Source: Sweltsa coloradensis
Lineage: Eukaryota; Arthropoda; Insecta; Plecoptera; Chloroperlidae
NCBI GenBank assembly: GCA_024449915.1
Contig: JAMZAV010000009.1
Span: 868,001-932,000 of the forward strand
Length of the DNA stretch: 64,000 nt
Reading direction: 5' to 3'
The notes below the pieces were generated by a model. It was given only the letters and a program-made list of their open reading frames with translations. It made no database searches and was not told where the DNA came from. This document shows, piece after piece, positions 40,523 to 51,600 of this stretch (position 1 is its first letter; each line of letters starts with the position of its first letter). A program made the translations under genes and the position numbers.

Positions 40523-41110
40523 TGACAACTCGAACGATGACAAAGACGATGATGACCACTCCCCTTACCCGTGGCTGATTCTGACCAGCATGGGACTTTC
40601 CTTCCCGTATCCCCTAGGATAGGGGGGCGCATTATGACCTAACGGTTGGCGCGCCCTTAATCCAAATAGACCAAAAATCCTAATGGTGGCTTAAACGTTT
40701 TTTAGTAATCGAGTGAGATGATGAAGAAAAACACACAAACAAAATGTTATCTTGCATTGAAGGGCCATCAAATTCCAACTCGCAACCTTCTCGTGGTTTG
40801 GTCCGTGATTAGGGGAGTTTTTCTCCCTGAAACTAGTGGCGAGCTCTGGGTCGTCGTCGGGGAACTTTCCCCTTCCCTTTGACTACCTTCCCGACGGCGA
40901 CGACAATGACAACACGTACGGATGAATGACAGACGGAGACGACCACGACGTGGGGGAACCCCTGCCCTCCCCATATGCTTGTGGCTGGTTCTGACCAGCA
41001 CAGGCTTGTCCACCCCTTGTCTCCCTGCGTCATCCCTTACGTCCCTCCCTTCGTCTCGATTAGCCAAGTTGCACAAATATGAGACGTTAAGCAATATCCA
41101 ATCCAATCCA
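40430..41110 (+). repeat. Dispersed repeat with (GAC)n, two tandem-like copies
   Basis: Copies at about 40430-40650 and 40840-41100 share CGTCGTCGGGGA, CCTCCCTGACGACGAC-type runs, ATGACAACNCG and TTCTGACCAGCA. A third relative is at 37950-38070. Ends with GAGACGTTAAGCAATATCCA, seen again at 41940-41965 inverted. Confidence 0.6.
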
Positions 41111-42469
41111 ATCTTACATTGAAATCTCGTGATTTAGAACCTCAAAGAGTACATACAAATTAATCGTTTTATGACGGACGGGCAGAGGGGACGGATGAAC
41201 AAACAGACAACAGAAAAGTGATGCATAAAGGGAGCTAAAATGCGGTTCCAGCCGGGTATTGTGGGGCTGGTAATGGAGTGTCCGGTCATAACGTGGCGAC
41301 GAGTACGAGGTCGGAGGTATAATGTTAATGAAGAACCCCCGGCTCACGAACCCTCACAGTCCTTGCCTAACATCACATAACGTATTACTGCGGGATTTGC
41401 ATCTCCAGCGTCACGCTACGAGGCAACGACCAACATCACTGACCATTCAAATGCAAATTGGAACATTTGGTTTCGTGGGCCATCACGCGATTGAATAATT
41501 TCGCAACACTTCTGTTCAACATGGTATAGACGAAAGTTAGACCAAACACGATGACTATAAAAGGAGCTGAATATATGAAACTTCATTTACCCTTGTTAAG
41601 GAAACGTTCATTTTCAACTGAGCACTTTTAAAATCTACAAAAAGCCATGGTTTTATTTAGCCACAGTAACTATACTGCAGTAAGACCAGTGGGTATAGAG
41701 CCCTAAAGAGGTTCTATACTCAGTGGTAAGGTGCGTTCATTTAAGTGTGCGTATTTTTTTAAGATGTCTTAAAGTTTTCTGCGGTGGCACATTATGGCGC
41801 TGGTCCAAAGCGTATTCCTCTACGAGGACGTGGGTTTTTTTTGTTATCGTCCTTCATCGTCGTTTTTTTGTAATCGTCCTTCATCGTCATCTATCGCCAC
41901 TAATTGCTTCGAATAGCCTCAGTGCATTATTGAGACGTTAAAGATTGGATATTGCTTAACGTCTCATATTAATGCACTTTGGCTCTTCGAGACGACGAGA
42001 CAGTGGTGATAGATGAGGATGAAGTATCAACAGGAGGGGAAACCCGGTACAGGCGCGTAGCCACTCCTTTCGAAAAGTACTAATCCGAAAGGACGGTTTA
42101 ACCTTGACCGTCACATAGGTTCCTCCACTATCCCGGACTGCCGAGCAGACGTCGTACACTAGCTCTCGAAGTCGAATCTAGGGCGACGGTAGTCGCCCGG
42201 CAGAAAAGCGACGCGATGCTTAGGCGACACCGAACTCCGGCCCTATATACACCTACAAGAGTTGGGGGGTTTTCAGCTATCTGCACACGCCGCCCCGAAA
42301 GAGTTACAATCTTGAAACTCGGTATATGACCTGGTATGTGGTCCATGACATACCAAAAAAAAATCAACCCGATCCGACAACTCGTTCTGTGTTAAAAAAG
42401 GCTCTCAACATCGTCAAATTCCTTAAGGCTGGCTGGTGGCTGGTGGCTGGTGGCTGGTATTTGGTAGTT

Positions 42470-42506
42470 GGTGGGGGGGTGGGTGGGTGGGTGGGTGGGT
42501 GGGTGG
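42470..42506 (+). repeat. (GGGT)n microsatellite
   Basis: GGTGGGTGGGTGGG repeats after a GGCTGGT tandem at 42427-42455. Confidence 0.85.
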
Positions 42507-42529
42507 CATTCTCCGCGGAGAGTTCTTTA

Positions 42530-43870
42530 GCTACAGAGAAAACGGTAAATCTTAGAACTATGAAACTTGGACCACACTTAGGTGTATTTCAGACGCAGTT
42601 TGCTTTCAAAACCAAAATCGGGTAACAGGGACCGGAGAAAATCAAAATTTGGATGATAATCAAAACGCGTAATTACCAAGGCGTGGTAATTTGTACAAAC
42701 TTGAAATTTAACATGCTATTAACCATTATAAATATCTTGCGTCCAAAACACAAGGGGCTAAATTTGGGATGACCATGGGCCCAAAAATGACAAAAAACAT
42801 ATCTGAACTTTAAGAAATGAATCATTCAAAGAAAACGCTACAACTGAGATGTTTCAAACGTGGAATACATTTTGATATCTCTCATTCTTTATCACTTTTG
42901 AATATGGAAAGAAAAATTTGGTTAACGGGTACCGAAAAAAAAAAAAAATATCAAAAGTAGGTAATTCCGTACTCTTATGAATATACGCTATACCGAGAAA
43001 ACGGTTCATCTTAGAACTTTGAAACTTGCGCCACACTCAGATGTACCTCATATAACAAAAACAGGCAATTGGGACCGGGGAAAATCAAAATCAAAATCAA
43101 ATCAAAACGCGTAATTACTCAGGCGTAGAAATTTTGTACAAGCTTGAAATTAAACATGCTCTTAACCATTATAAATATCAAGTGCTTATGCTAGTGCGTT
43201 GGTCTTGTTGTTAGCGTATCTGCTTCCAATGCAGAAGGGCCAGGGTTCGATTCCCGCTAAAGTCAGAAGTTTTTTAACTTTGATTTGGACTTAAGTCTAT
43301 CAGTTCTTGTCTTAGGAGTTTGTAAACGGTGACTTTGGGAGCCGTCCTAGCAAAATCAAAACGCGTAATTACCCAGGCGTAGTAATTTGTATACAAGCTT
43401 GAAATTAAACATGCTCTTAACCATTATAAATATCTAGGCTTATGCTAGTGCTTTGGGTCTTGTTGTTAGCGTATCTGCTTCCAATGCAGAAGGGCCAAGG
43501 TTCGATTCCCGCTCAAGTCAGAAGTTTTTTTACTTCTGATTTGGACTTAAGTCTATCAGTTCTTGTCTTAGGAGTTTGTAAACGGTGACTTTGGAGCCGT
43601 CCTAGCAAAATCAAAACGCGTAATCACTCAGGCGTAGTAATTTGTATACAAGCTTAAAATTTAAACATGCTCTTAACCATTATAAATATCTAGTGCTTAT
43701 GCTAGTGCGTTGGTCTTGTTGTTAGCGTATCTGCTTCCAATGCAGAAGGGCCAGTGTTCGATTCCCGCTCAAGTCAGAAGTTTTTTAACTTCTGATTTGG
43801 ACTTAAGTCTATCAGTTCTTGTCTTAGGAGTTGGTAAACGGTGACTTCGGAGCCGTCCTAGCAACGAAGC
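42530..43870 (+). repeat. Tandem repeat units containing SINE A heads
   Basis: Units of about 255 bp start at about 43090, 43352 and 43606 with AATCAAAACGCGTAAT and end at GCCGTCCTAGCAAA. Each contains the tRNA-like head of SINE A. A unit without the SINE (GAGAAAACGGT...) occurs at 42535-42730 and 42998-43190. The last unit runs into a full SINE A tail at 43860-44112. Confidence 0.8.
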
Positions 43871-44112
43871 ACATAATAAATTTCAGAGTTGTTCTGGATC
43901 GGCCTTGTTGATTCTGGCGTTGATCCGCGGATGTTCGCACTGTCCATACCACTGATTGATATATTTCCTATTAAAAATATCGATCTTTGGTGGTTATCGC
44001 TCACTCGTCGATTGCGTCGGGGCCTGCAGGGTTGGCTTGGTCGCTTTGATTTAAAGTCCCCCACTGAAAATCAGTTATATATAACTGAGTGGGTAGACTC
44101 TAAATAAAAATT
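43860..44112 (+). repeat. SINE A body and 3' end
   Basis: From AACGAAGCACATAATAAATT through GATCGGCCTTGTTGATTCTG to GAGTGGGTAGACTCTAAAT and a (TTTA)n tail; the only one of the tandem units here that keeps the SINE 3' end. Confidence 0.8.
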
Positions 44113-44255
44113 TATTTATTTATTTATTTAAGGGGTATCTTTGGGGGGACCGTGGGCCCAAAAATGTAAAAAAACAACTTTGAACTTAACAAATTTAATC
44201 ATTCAAAGTCCATCATTCACACCTTTATAGCGAACGAACAACAAAAAGATGTGAT

Positions 44256-44734
44256 ATCCCCCAAAATACAAAAATTTGTAAAAAGACGGCAGCCAAGCTC
44301 CTCCTTCAAAAGTCTTCGGCTGTGAATGCTGTGAGATATAGAAGTTGAGCCAAGCTTTTTATTCTTTCTCCCTAGTTTCGCTTTTAAAATAAGTAAGATC
44401 ATTTCCCTGTTGACGAGCGCCAAGCCAACGATTTTTGTGGTAAAAAAGTAAAATTTTTAAACTCGAAATCATAAAAAAAATGGCTTGGCCATGAACCAAA
44501 TTCAATGGCCAAGGCAATTTTTTTTTTGATTTCGAGTTTAAAAATTTTACTTTTTTACCACAAAAATCGTTGGCTTGTCGCTCGTCAACAGGCGAAATGA
44601 TCTTACTTATTAACTAGGGAGAAAGAATAAAAAGCTTGGCTCAACTTCTATATCTCACAGCATTCACAGCCGAAGACTTTTTAAGGAGAGCTTGGCTGCC
44701 GTCTTTTTTACAAATTTTTGTATTTTTGGGGGAT
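44256..44734. repeat. 479-bp foldback (palindrome)
   Basis: Arms of about 235 bp, from ATCCCCCAAAATACAAAAAT to its complement, with few mismatches and a loop near GAACCAAATTCA at 44494-44505. Probably a foldback transposon or inverted duplication. Confidence 0.85.
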
Positions 44735-46436
44735 CCTTTCTACCCCTGACCACGCTTGACTCTGCTTTACTTCGGTGTTCGAGTGGGAACCGGTTAAACG
44801 ACCTCGGCTAAACCGCTGGCTGAGACGTTAAGCAACAGAAATCATCATCATATTATTATATAGAGTGTGATGACGATTGCATTAATTGCATACACCGATA
44901 ATTTTCTCTATACCCTTAAATGGATGTGAGTTTACAGTGTCATAACTATAGGCGAAAGGAGCCCCCCAGTCAAACAAGTTTTCCTACTTATATTTATGTT
45001 ACACCACTGCAATTTTGTCAATAGAATTAAATGTATTGTGTAATTGTGTTTCCAATATTAGCCAAGTTGGCCAATGCAACATTCTCTTTTCAGCCTCACA
45101 GTTGATTATTAGGCGACACGAGTACACCAGTGCAACAGTACTACCAGAATATGAAAAACGAATATGAGTAGGAATAAAACAGTGTCGTTAAAAACAATCT
45201 GATGTGTACTCAATCAAAGGGATCAGGGGTCGGTATGAAATGCGAAGTGAAATATATGAATATAATGTCCAGACTCGTTAAGATTGATCACTGTATAGAG
45301 ACCTTGGTTTTGTCACAGCAACGACCCAATTTATAGTAAATAGCAAATTACAACATTATATTTATATTGTCTTCGAATGCATAAACTGTTCAGACTTCAC
45401 TATAGTTTCGATATCTGAGCGCAAACGAGACTTGCCCGGTAAATACTGCCATAAAATCATTAATATTATTATTCTTTGATAATTTCTAAAACGTTTATGT
45501 AAATGAGAGCTGTGGCGTTTAGTTAGCGGTATCGATTAGGACCCGTGAGCTACTGTATAACGAGGCTCTGTCCGGCCAGCGGTCAGCGTATCAATAAATT
45601 GATTTACCTCACTGGCTACTAAAGATAGCCGCTAAAGAACTTTGAATGGAAATGCTGTGAATTATTTAGGGTTATCCCATGGGACGGGCGGGTGCAGGCT
45701 AGCTGGAAACGTCTCCTTGACCCTCCGCTGTCATCACCGCGGGGGGGCCATGACGTCCGTATCAAAAGACCATACTTTGACCTGGTTTCTACCCCGGGAC
45801 TGAACCAATACGTTGCTAGCCACCGTACACATCTAGTTGTTGGTGGAGGTGCCGGGTAGGTTTTGCAAAACTTGGGTGACGCTGGCCCTGACCTCCTCAC
45901 CAGTCACCCCCAGGGTCAACAAATACATTATGCGTATTCCTGTTGAAAGGCAATGCCAACAAAAACACAAACTTTTTATCAGGACGCAGAAATTTAGTCT
46001 GGATCACTTGGAAGCTCTATCGTTCGTCCTATCGGGTTATGGTTTGCACCAAAATGTTAAATAAGAATGTAAGAATTGCGCAGAGCACAGTTTTCAATGA
46101 TTTCTCACTTATAACTGACCATAAATGTGCCACCAAATAGATAATTTGTGGTAATTTCACAAGCTTGCGTAGGGGAAAAAATATTTGAAATGTTAAAATG
46201 TGCTCAGATAGCGACATGCGCTCATCCCTAGTTACCATCGTCCCAAAATTTAAAAAAAAAATGGCTGAAAATTGGAGATCGAAAAGTGGTACAGACTGTA
46301 TGTGAAGTTAGCTGGATTTCTCGATCAAGCGAATTTTTAAATGGTCATTTAACATTGTAAAAAAGTTGGCTCGAGCTCGAACAACATGTTTTAGTAGGAG
46401 GTCTTGTTCGTTTTCATCGTGAGACGTGACATGCGA
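44735..46436. other. Non-coding, no recognised element
   Basis: Mostly unique. Includes a 16-base tRNA-Ala-3'-end-like motif at 45841-45856. Confidence 0.5.
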
Positions 46437-46498
46437 ACAGACAGGCAGACATACAGTCGGACGGATGGACAGACAGACAGACGGACAGAAAGACATTC

Positions 46499-46534
<36 letters not shown>

Positions 46535-46545
46535 GGACAGACGCA
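46437..46545 (+). repeat. (ACAG/ACGG)n microsatellite
   Basis: Uninterrupted GACAGACAGACA-type repeats with GGAC variants. Confidence 0.9.
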
Positions 46546-46694
46546 TACAATCCTTTCTTCTTGTCTCCCTTCTGAAACAAAGTAGTTGAAGGCTTCAGAG
46601 TCGTGTTGGTTTCTTACTCTTGCGGAGCTGGGAGAATGAACATTACAACCAATGCCCTTGCAGGAAGTGAAACCATGCTAGTCTCCTCGTGATA

Positions 46695-46745
46695 ACAGCC
46701 AATCAACAGCCCGGCGAGTGACGTCACACTGGTTAATACCGAGGG
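46695..46745. promoter_or_regulatory. CCAAT and CRE-like sites upstream of TUB
   Basis: AGCCAATCAACAG followed by GTGACGTCACAC (full palindromic CRE core). About 1.8 kb upstream of the TUB ATG, in a locally GC-richer stretch. TGACGTCA also occurs at about 2185, 18754 and 39805, so function is unproven. Confidence 0.25.
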
Positions 46746-48190
46746 TTGATAACGAAGCGGCGGCCGCTCAACCGCAACGAGTTTTATCTTTTCTATATTT
46801 AAACAGTTTGAAGATACTGCCCATGATTAGGAAATACAGTTCAAGTCAAATCTAGATGTTGGTGAATGAAAATTGGCAAGATGGAAATAAGGATGTGAAT
46901 GTGAAACAAAAAGTTCCTCTGAGAAAACGGTGATGGTTGCTGAAATGGCAAGGTGAAACCACGTAGTACTAAAGATTCTAGGTTCGAATCCAGTCAGCGC
47001 AAACATGATTCACAAGTTACTGTACCAACAACAGTGCAAACTTTTTGTTTTCCCGGTTCGAGAGAATATCTAATTGAATGTAGGGTATTACCATTGAGTA
47101 TAGAACTTCTTTAGCTAAAAGGATTCTATACAGGGTATAGTTCCCCATCTAGGCCCCGGACCCATTCCTATGCGGATCGTATAGGCGAGAAATGATGCAA
47201 AGACCATCTCGCAAAAGTAAAACAGTAAACACAAACATCAGCATGTAGGTAAGGGATTATTTTTACTGCCCGAAACTAGAAGCAGCTGCATGTGTGGGTC
47301 TCAATGGAGATGTTAATACCTTGTGCATCTATCTCACTCACTTGTTATTTTATTCCAACTTTATTTACTTTCTGCACTTGAACAATCTCCAGCCACAAAC
47401 CCCCTAGTTACCGGTATTCGGCATCGAACCAGTGACCTCCCGAACAGGAACTACTAGAAGTGGAAGCTCGTGCTGTCGTGCGTTAGCGCTGAGCCGAGCC
47501 AAATCTACTTATGTCGTTATTTATTTACCCGCAGAATTAGAATGTTCTGTGTTGCGTCTCTTTAAAAAAGAATCAATAGATAAAACCCAGACAAAATATG
47601 TAGGTGGGCGAGATTTGAGATTACTGTTTACGCTCAGTAACAGTTCCCAGTTTGCTACGTTTTTAGTGTGCAATCGTAGGTTGACATGATGCGACTGCTG
47701 ACGTTAATGCTACCGTATTTATGAAGAAGTGATTCTTATATAAACAGTACGTAACTGTGTAAGTTAATAATCCTAAATTTGCGATTAATATGAATTCATG
47801 TAGGTCTAAGGACACTAAGCACACCACCACAATAATTACAATTCTATTATAAAATGCTCTCACAAATGTCTGTGGTAGAAACACTGGATAAAATATATCG
47901 AAGTTCGAAACCCGTTGAGACCAGCAACCATGAGTGAAGTTTTTTTTAGGTTTTCCTCAGTCGTTAATGCGAATGCAAGGGATTGAGTCCTCTTAAACAG
48001 CCCTCGGACATCCCCTCACGATTGTCCAATCTCCAATTTACCTAGTTGCATGCCTGGGCAGACACGATGAGAAATTTAAAGAAATTTGATAGTTAACTCA
48101 CAACTGCCACACTTTATACTCAATATTATACATATCAATACACAAACTATTGCACAATACCTGTACTGAATACAATGCTACAAAATGTAA

Positions 48191-48310
48191 AATGCCGTAT
48201 AGCGCCTCACGCAAAATACGCCCCCTCCCCCTTACCGCGTACCTAAGCGTTTCGTGGAATATCACAGTGTAGAAAATAGTGTATTTTGCGTGAGGCGCTA
48301 TACGGCATAA
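48191..48310. mobile_element. 120-bp inverted-repeat element upstream of TUB
   Basis: Perfect 27- to 28-bp inverted ends, beginning ATGCCGTATAGCGCCTCACG, around a C-rich 64-bp centre. Too short to be autonomous; a miniature MITE about 250 bp from the TUB ATG. Confidence 0.75.
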
Positions 48311-48563
48311 TTACTTATAAAATTACTTAACTAATTCAATTTTTCCACAGTGAAAATATTCACGTTCAAAATCCCCGCCATCCCAGCTGCGCTGTGAGCA
48401 CCGCTGAACGCAACAACTCATGAAGGCGGTGAAGATTGTTTTGTCCTCCAGTAAGCCTACTTCCAAATCGAAACTTGTAAATCTCAAATCTGACAACTAA
48501 ACATTAAAAAGGTCAAGCACTCGGCATTCCTTTCCGTAGTGCTGTCCTTATCAATCGGTTACA

Positions 48564-48605
48564 ATGACTTCACTCAGCCTTAGACAACAAAAGCTTGAAC
48601 AGCAG
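48564..48605 (+). CDS. TUB: TUB coding exon 1
   Basis: ATG to donor CAGCAG|gtatga, 14 codons: [14 protein letters not shown]. In-frame TAG at 48537-48539 sets the reading frame start. The KLEQQ continues into exon 2 as the IFT-A-binding-like helix. Confidence 0.85.
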
Positions 48606-51600
48606 GTATGACGACGTTTAACTTTGGGGGAGAAAATGTTCTGTTAATTAATCATTCACCATGTCCGTAGCCTGGGTCTAGCCCTAGCCCAGACCTAGGC
48701 CTAGGCTAGGCCTGAGCATTCGACAGCAAACTAACCTAGGGCCTAAGCCCTAGGACTAGGCCTAGGCTTCTTGTTTTCAACTCACTTAGCCTTAGACTAG
48801 ACCTAGCCTATCACAGGCTTCTTCAAACTAACTGTCCTAATGCTAGGGTAGGGGCTAGCCTAGGCCCTAGTAGGCCTATAGAAAATTATAGGCTTACCTA
48901 GCCCTATCCCTCCCTAGGCAATTTCGTTCTCAATTTTATGTAGGAAAGCTACTGGTATAGTCAAGACGTGTGTTAACCTGCCTACTTATTATAAAACTAC
49001 CAGTCTAGCCTACAGTCTACACGGTAAATCGGTGTTGCGGCTAACACCCACTGATAAACTTGCAGCTCATTGGCCTATCCAGCCAGATAGTCAGCTTCTA
49101 CGATCATCTGAAGTTGGCTTGGGGATAGTGCATATCTTTGGTCTAGGGTAGGCTGATAGTTGGACAGCTGCGTGTACGGATTCTAAAACTAACATGTTGC
49201 AATCCTTGCACTTTGTGAGCCTAACCAAAAGGTCGATCCACAATTGGACCCGGAAACGGTAATGGGAAGCTAGCATTGGGCAAAGTTTTCGTTTGTAGGG
49301 AAGGCCTACCCAGCCCGGGGACGTAAATCTCTTATTGTCCCATCATCTAAGTTAGAACACTAGGCCTAGATCAAACTTCTCTAAATAACATTAGGCCTAC
49401 TAAGCAATTGTGCATCAAGCTTGACATAGCTAGGCCCGCCTAGGCTAGCTACCTTGTGGAAACCCTTCAACAACAATAATGAAGAACTTCCAAAAATGAA
49501 ACCATGCTGTAGGCCTAAATCGTACTGTAGGCCTACGTCTCTACATTCAATATTTATCATGACCTAGGTTATGCCTATAGCCTACCTCTGACATTGTGCA
49601 TGTAGGCTGCCTATAGACCTAGTTACCTTCCTATGTGGTAAGTTTAAATTAAGACATAAATTTGTATTTTGCAGCGACAGTTAATGGAACAAAAAATGCG
49701 ACAGAAGAAACAAAATAACATGGTTATAACATCCGATGTCAGGACCTCGTCGGCCAAAAGTCGCACCAGCCAAATGCGTACTTCGACCCCAACTGGAAAA
49801 GGTCGGGAGCTATTTGGTATGTACATCCTAAAGATCGAGACACATTGGCTTGACCTAGTCTACGATCATTTATTTAGCCCTAGATGTACCTAGTAAGATT
49901 GGTTCTTCTGGTAGGCCTACTCAATATTTCATCCATTGGACAGGATCAATCCTAGATGCCTGTGTTTAAATTTCAGTTTTAAGATGCCACTGCCAATAAC
50001 CTTATCAGTGGCGGCGCCAGACAAAAATCATTGGGGGGGCAGAGGATGGGCAAGGTAATAAAGTGGGGGGGCAATCAGTGGCGGGTAGCTGGGGTCTGGG
50101 GCGAAGCCCCAGCCGCCGGAGGCTCTTTCGCCGAAGGCGAAAAAAATTTCACCATACTACAGTTATTTCGTCATGTTTTAACTGAAAAATGGCAACTGTG
50201 GGGATTACCGTTTTTTTTATGAAGGATAAACACTTGGTAAAATAAACACAAATATGTACAGTTTGTTGTATTTAATTTGTGATTTGATGATTTAATTTTA
50301 GTAATGTTACAGTGCAAAACAAAACAAAACAAAAAACTCGTTCTGGAACAGTCGCTTCTTTTATAATTATAAGCATTACTGGAATTACGGTAGGAACAAT
50401 TTATTATAAAATGCAATCGATATACATTAATTTAGAACAGTGTACTACGACTGGGGGGGCAAGCGGGGGGGCAGGCCATATTTTGGGGGGGCAATTGCCC
50501 CCCCATGCACCCCCGTAGCGCCGCCACTGAACCTTATTGACTTAGCCTACCGAACATACAGACCTTGTTTTATAAAATTTAGGTTCTCATAACATTAGAA
50601 ATAGTGTAGGCCTAATCTAAAGTAAAAGTAAGGTTTCATACCAGTTGATGAAATAGGTAGAACTACCAGCAGTATGGAAATTGTGCCTTGGCCAATTTCT
50701 CAAAGTTTTTCCATTTATTTGCAGCGTACGATGGTCCACTGCAGTTCACGATGTCTCCAGAAAATCCAGACTCCGTTATCTCTTTACAAGGAACAAATAA
50801 AATGAAAAATGGAGGTAAAGAGTTGTCTTTTGTACATAAACAAACATCATCAATCATCATTAAGTTTTTGTTCCATCATTGACATTTCCCGCTTCTAGCA
50901 GGGTCCGCTTGGGTTTAGCAACCAATTTTTTTCTACTTCTTTCTATCCTCCCACAATCATATCTCTTCCACAAACAAACTAATGGTCTAATTCCAGTAAT
51001 ATATTTTTTTAATCACACAAATTATTTCTGTTTCCGGGATATTTCCCACTTTCTATCCCTACTGGCAAGGTCATACAGGCTAGGCATACCGCATAGACAT
51101 GGTAAGAGATGTTCATTACCAATGGCAATGGCATTTCAATCTTAATGCATTTTTCCATTTTGTTTCAGAGTTAGAACGTGACTTCATGTCGAAACCGGAA
51201 TCTCTCAACTTGACAAGCGACGATAACTTTGACGAAGAAGATGAAGAATCTACTCCAGTGATGCCGCCCACACCTGACAATGACCTGAGTGTATCAGTGG
51301 CTCCGGCCTCCCACCCTTTAAACCTGCCTAGTAATCTTAATTCAAATGTAAGTAGTACCTTCTGCTAGGTACCCTATTAATCTAAATTAGGCCTACCGTA
51401 GGGCCTACAGGTACCTGTCTAATTCTAGCCTGTAGGCCTATGTCAACAAGTAGGAACTGTAACTTAAAGAGTTTAGCCATATGCCCATGCTCTTTGTACC
51501 CGTCGGCATACTGGTTTCTTAACGGCTCACTTTATAATAAACTTGTCAGGAACTGATTATAGTAGGGGTAGGCCTATTGTTAAAAAATAATTTTGTTTAA

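Larger units (their letters stand above)
37008..48563. other. Region between the divergent FRY and TUB start codons
   Basis: No gene recognised in 11.5 kb. 37050-37460 is dense in AGGCCTA palindromes and may include FRY 5' UTR. 38576-38743 is a two-copy tandem repeat. 40440-42010 is dispersed repeat with (GAC)n. 42530-44112 is SINE-bearing tandem repeat. 44256-44734 is a foldback. 46437-46545 is an (ACAG)n microsatellite. 46695-46745 has a CCAAT and a TGACGTCA site. 48191-48310 is a tiny inverted-repeat element. Confidence 0.6.

Noticed and set aside
40351..41122. Arg-rich open frames of 66-112 codons
   Set aside because: They follow (GAC)n microsatellite and dispersed repeat copies; no conserved domain.
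43195..43262. Possible tRNA with CCA at the anticodon position
   Set aside because: Repeated SINE A heads with the same non-tRNA body; arms are imperfect.
45841..45860. Primer-binding site of an LTR retrotransposon
   Set aside because: The tRNA-Ala complement is there, but no flanking long terminal repeat or gag/pol coding sequence was seen nearby; reported only as a motif.
46404..46589. Open frame with TDRQTDRQ repeats
   Set aside because: Pure (ACAG)n microsatellite translation.
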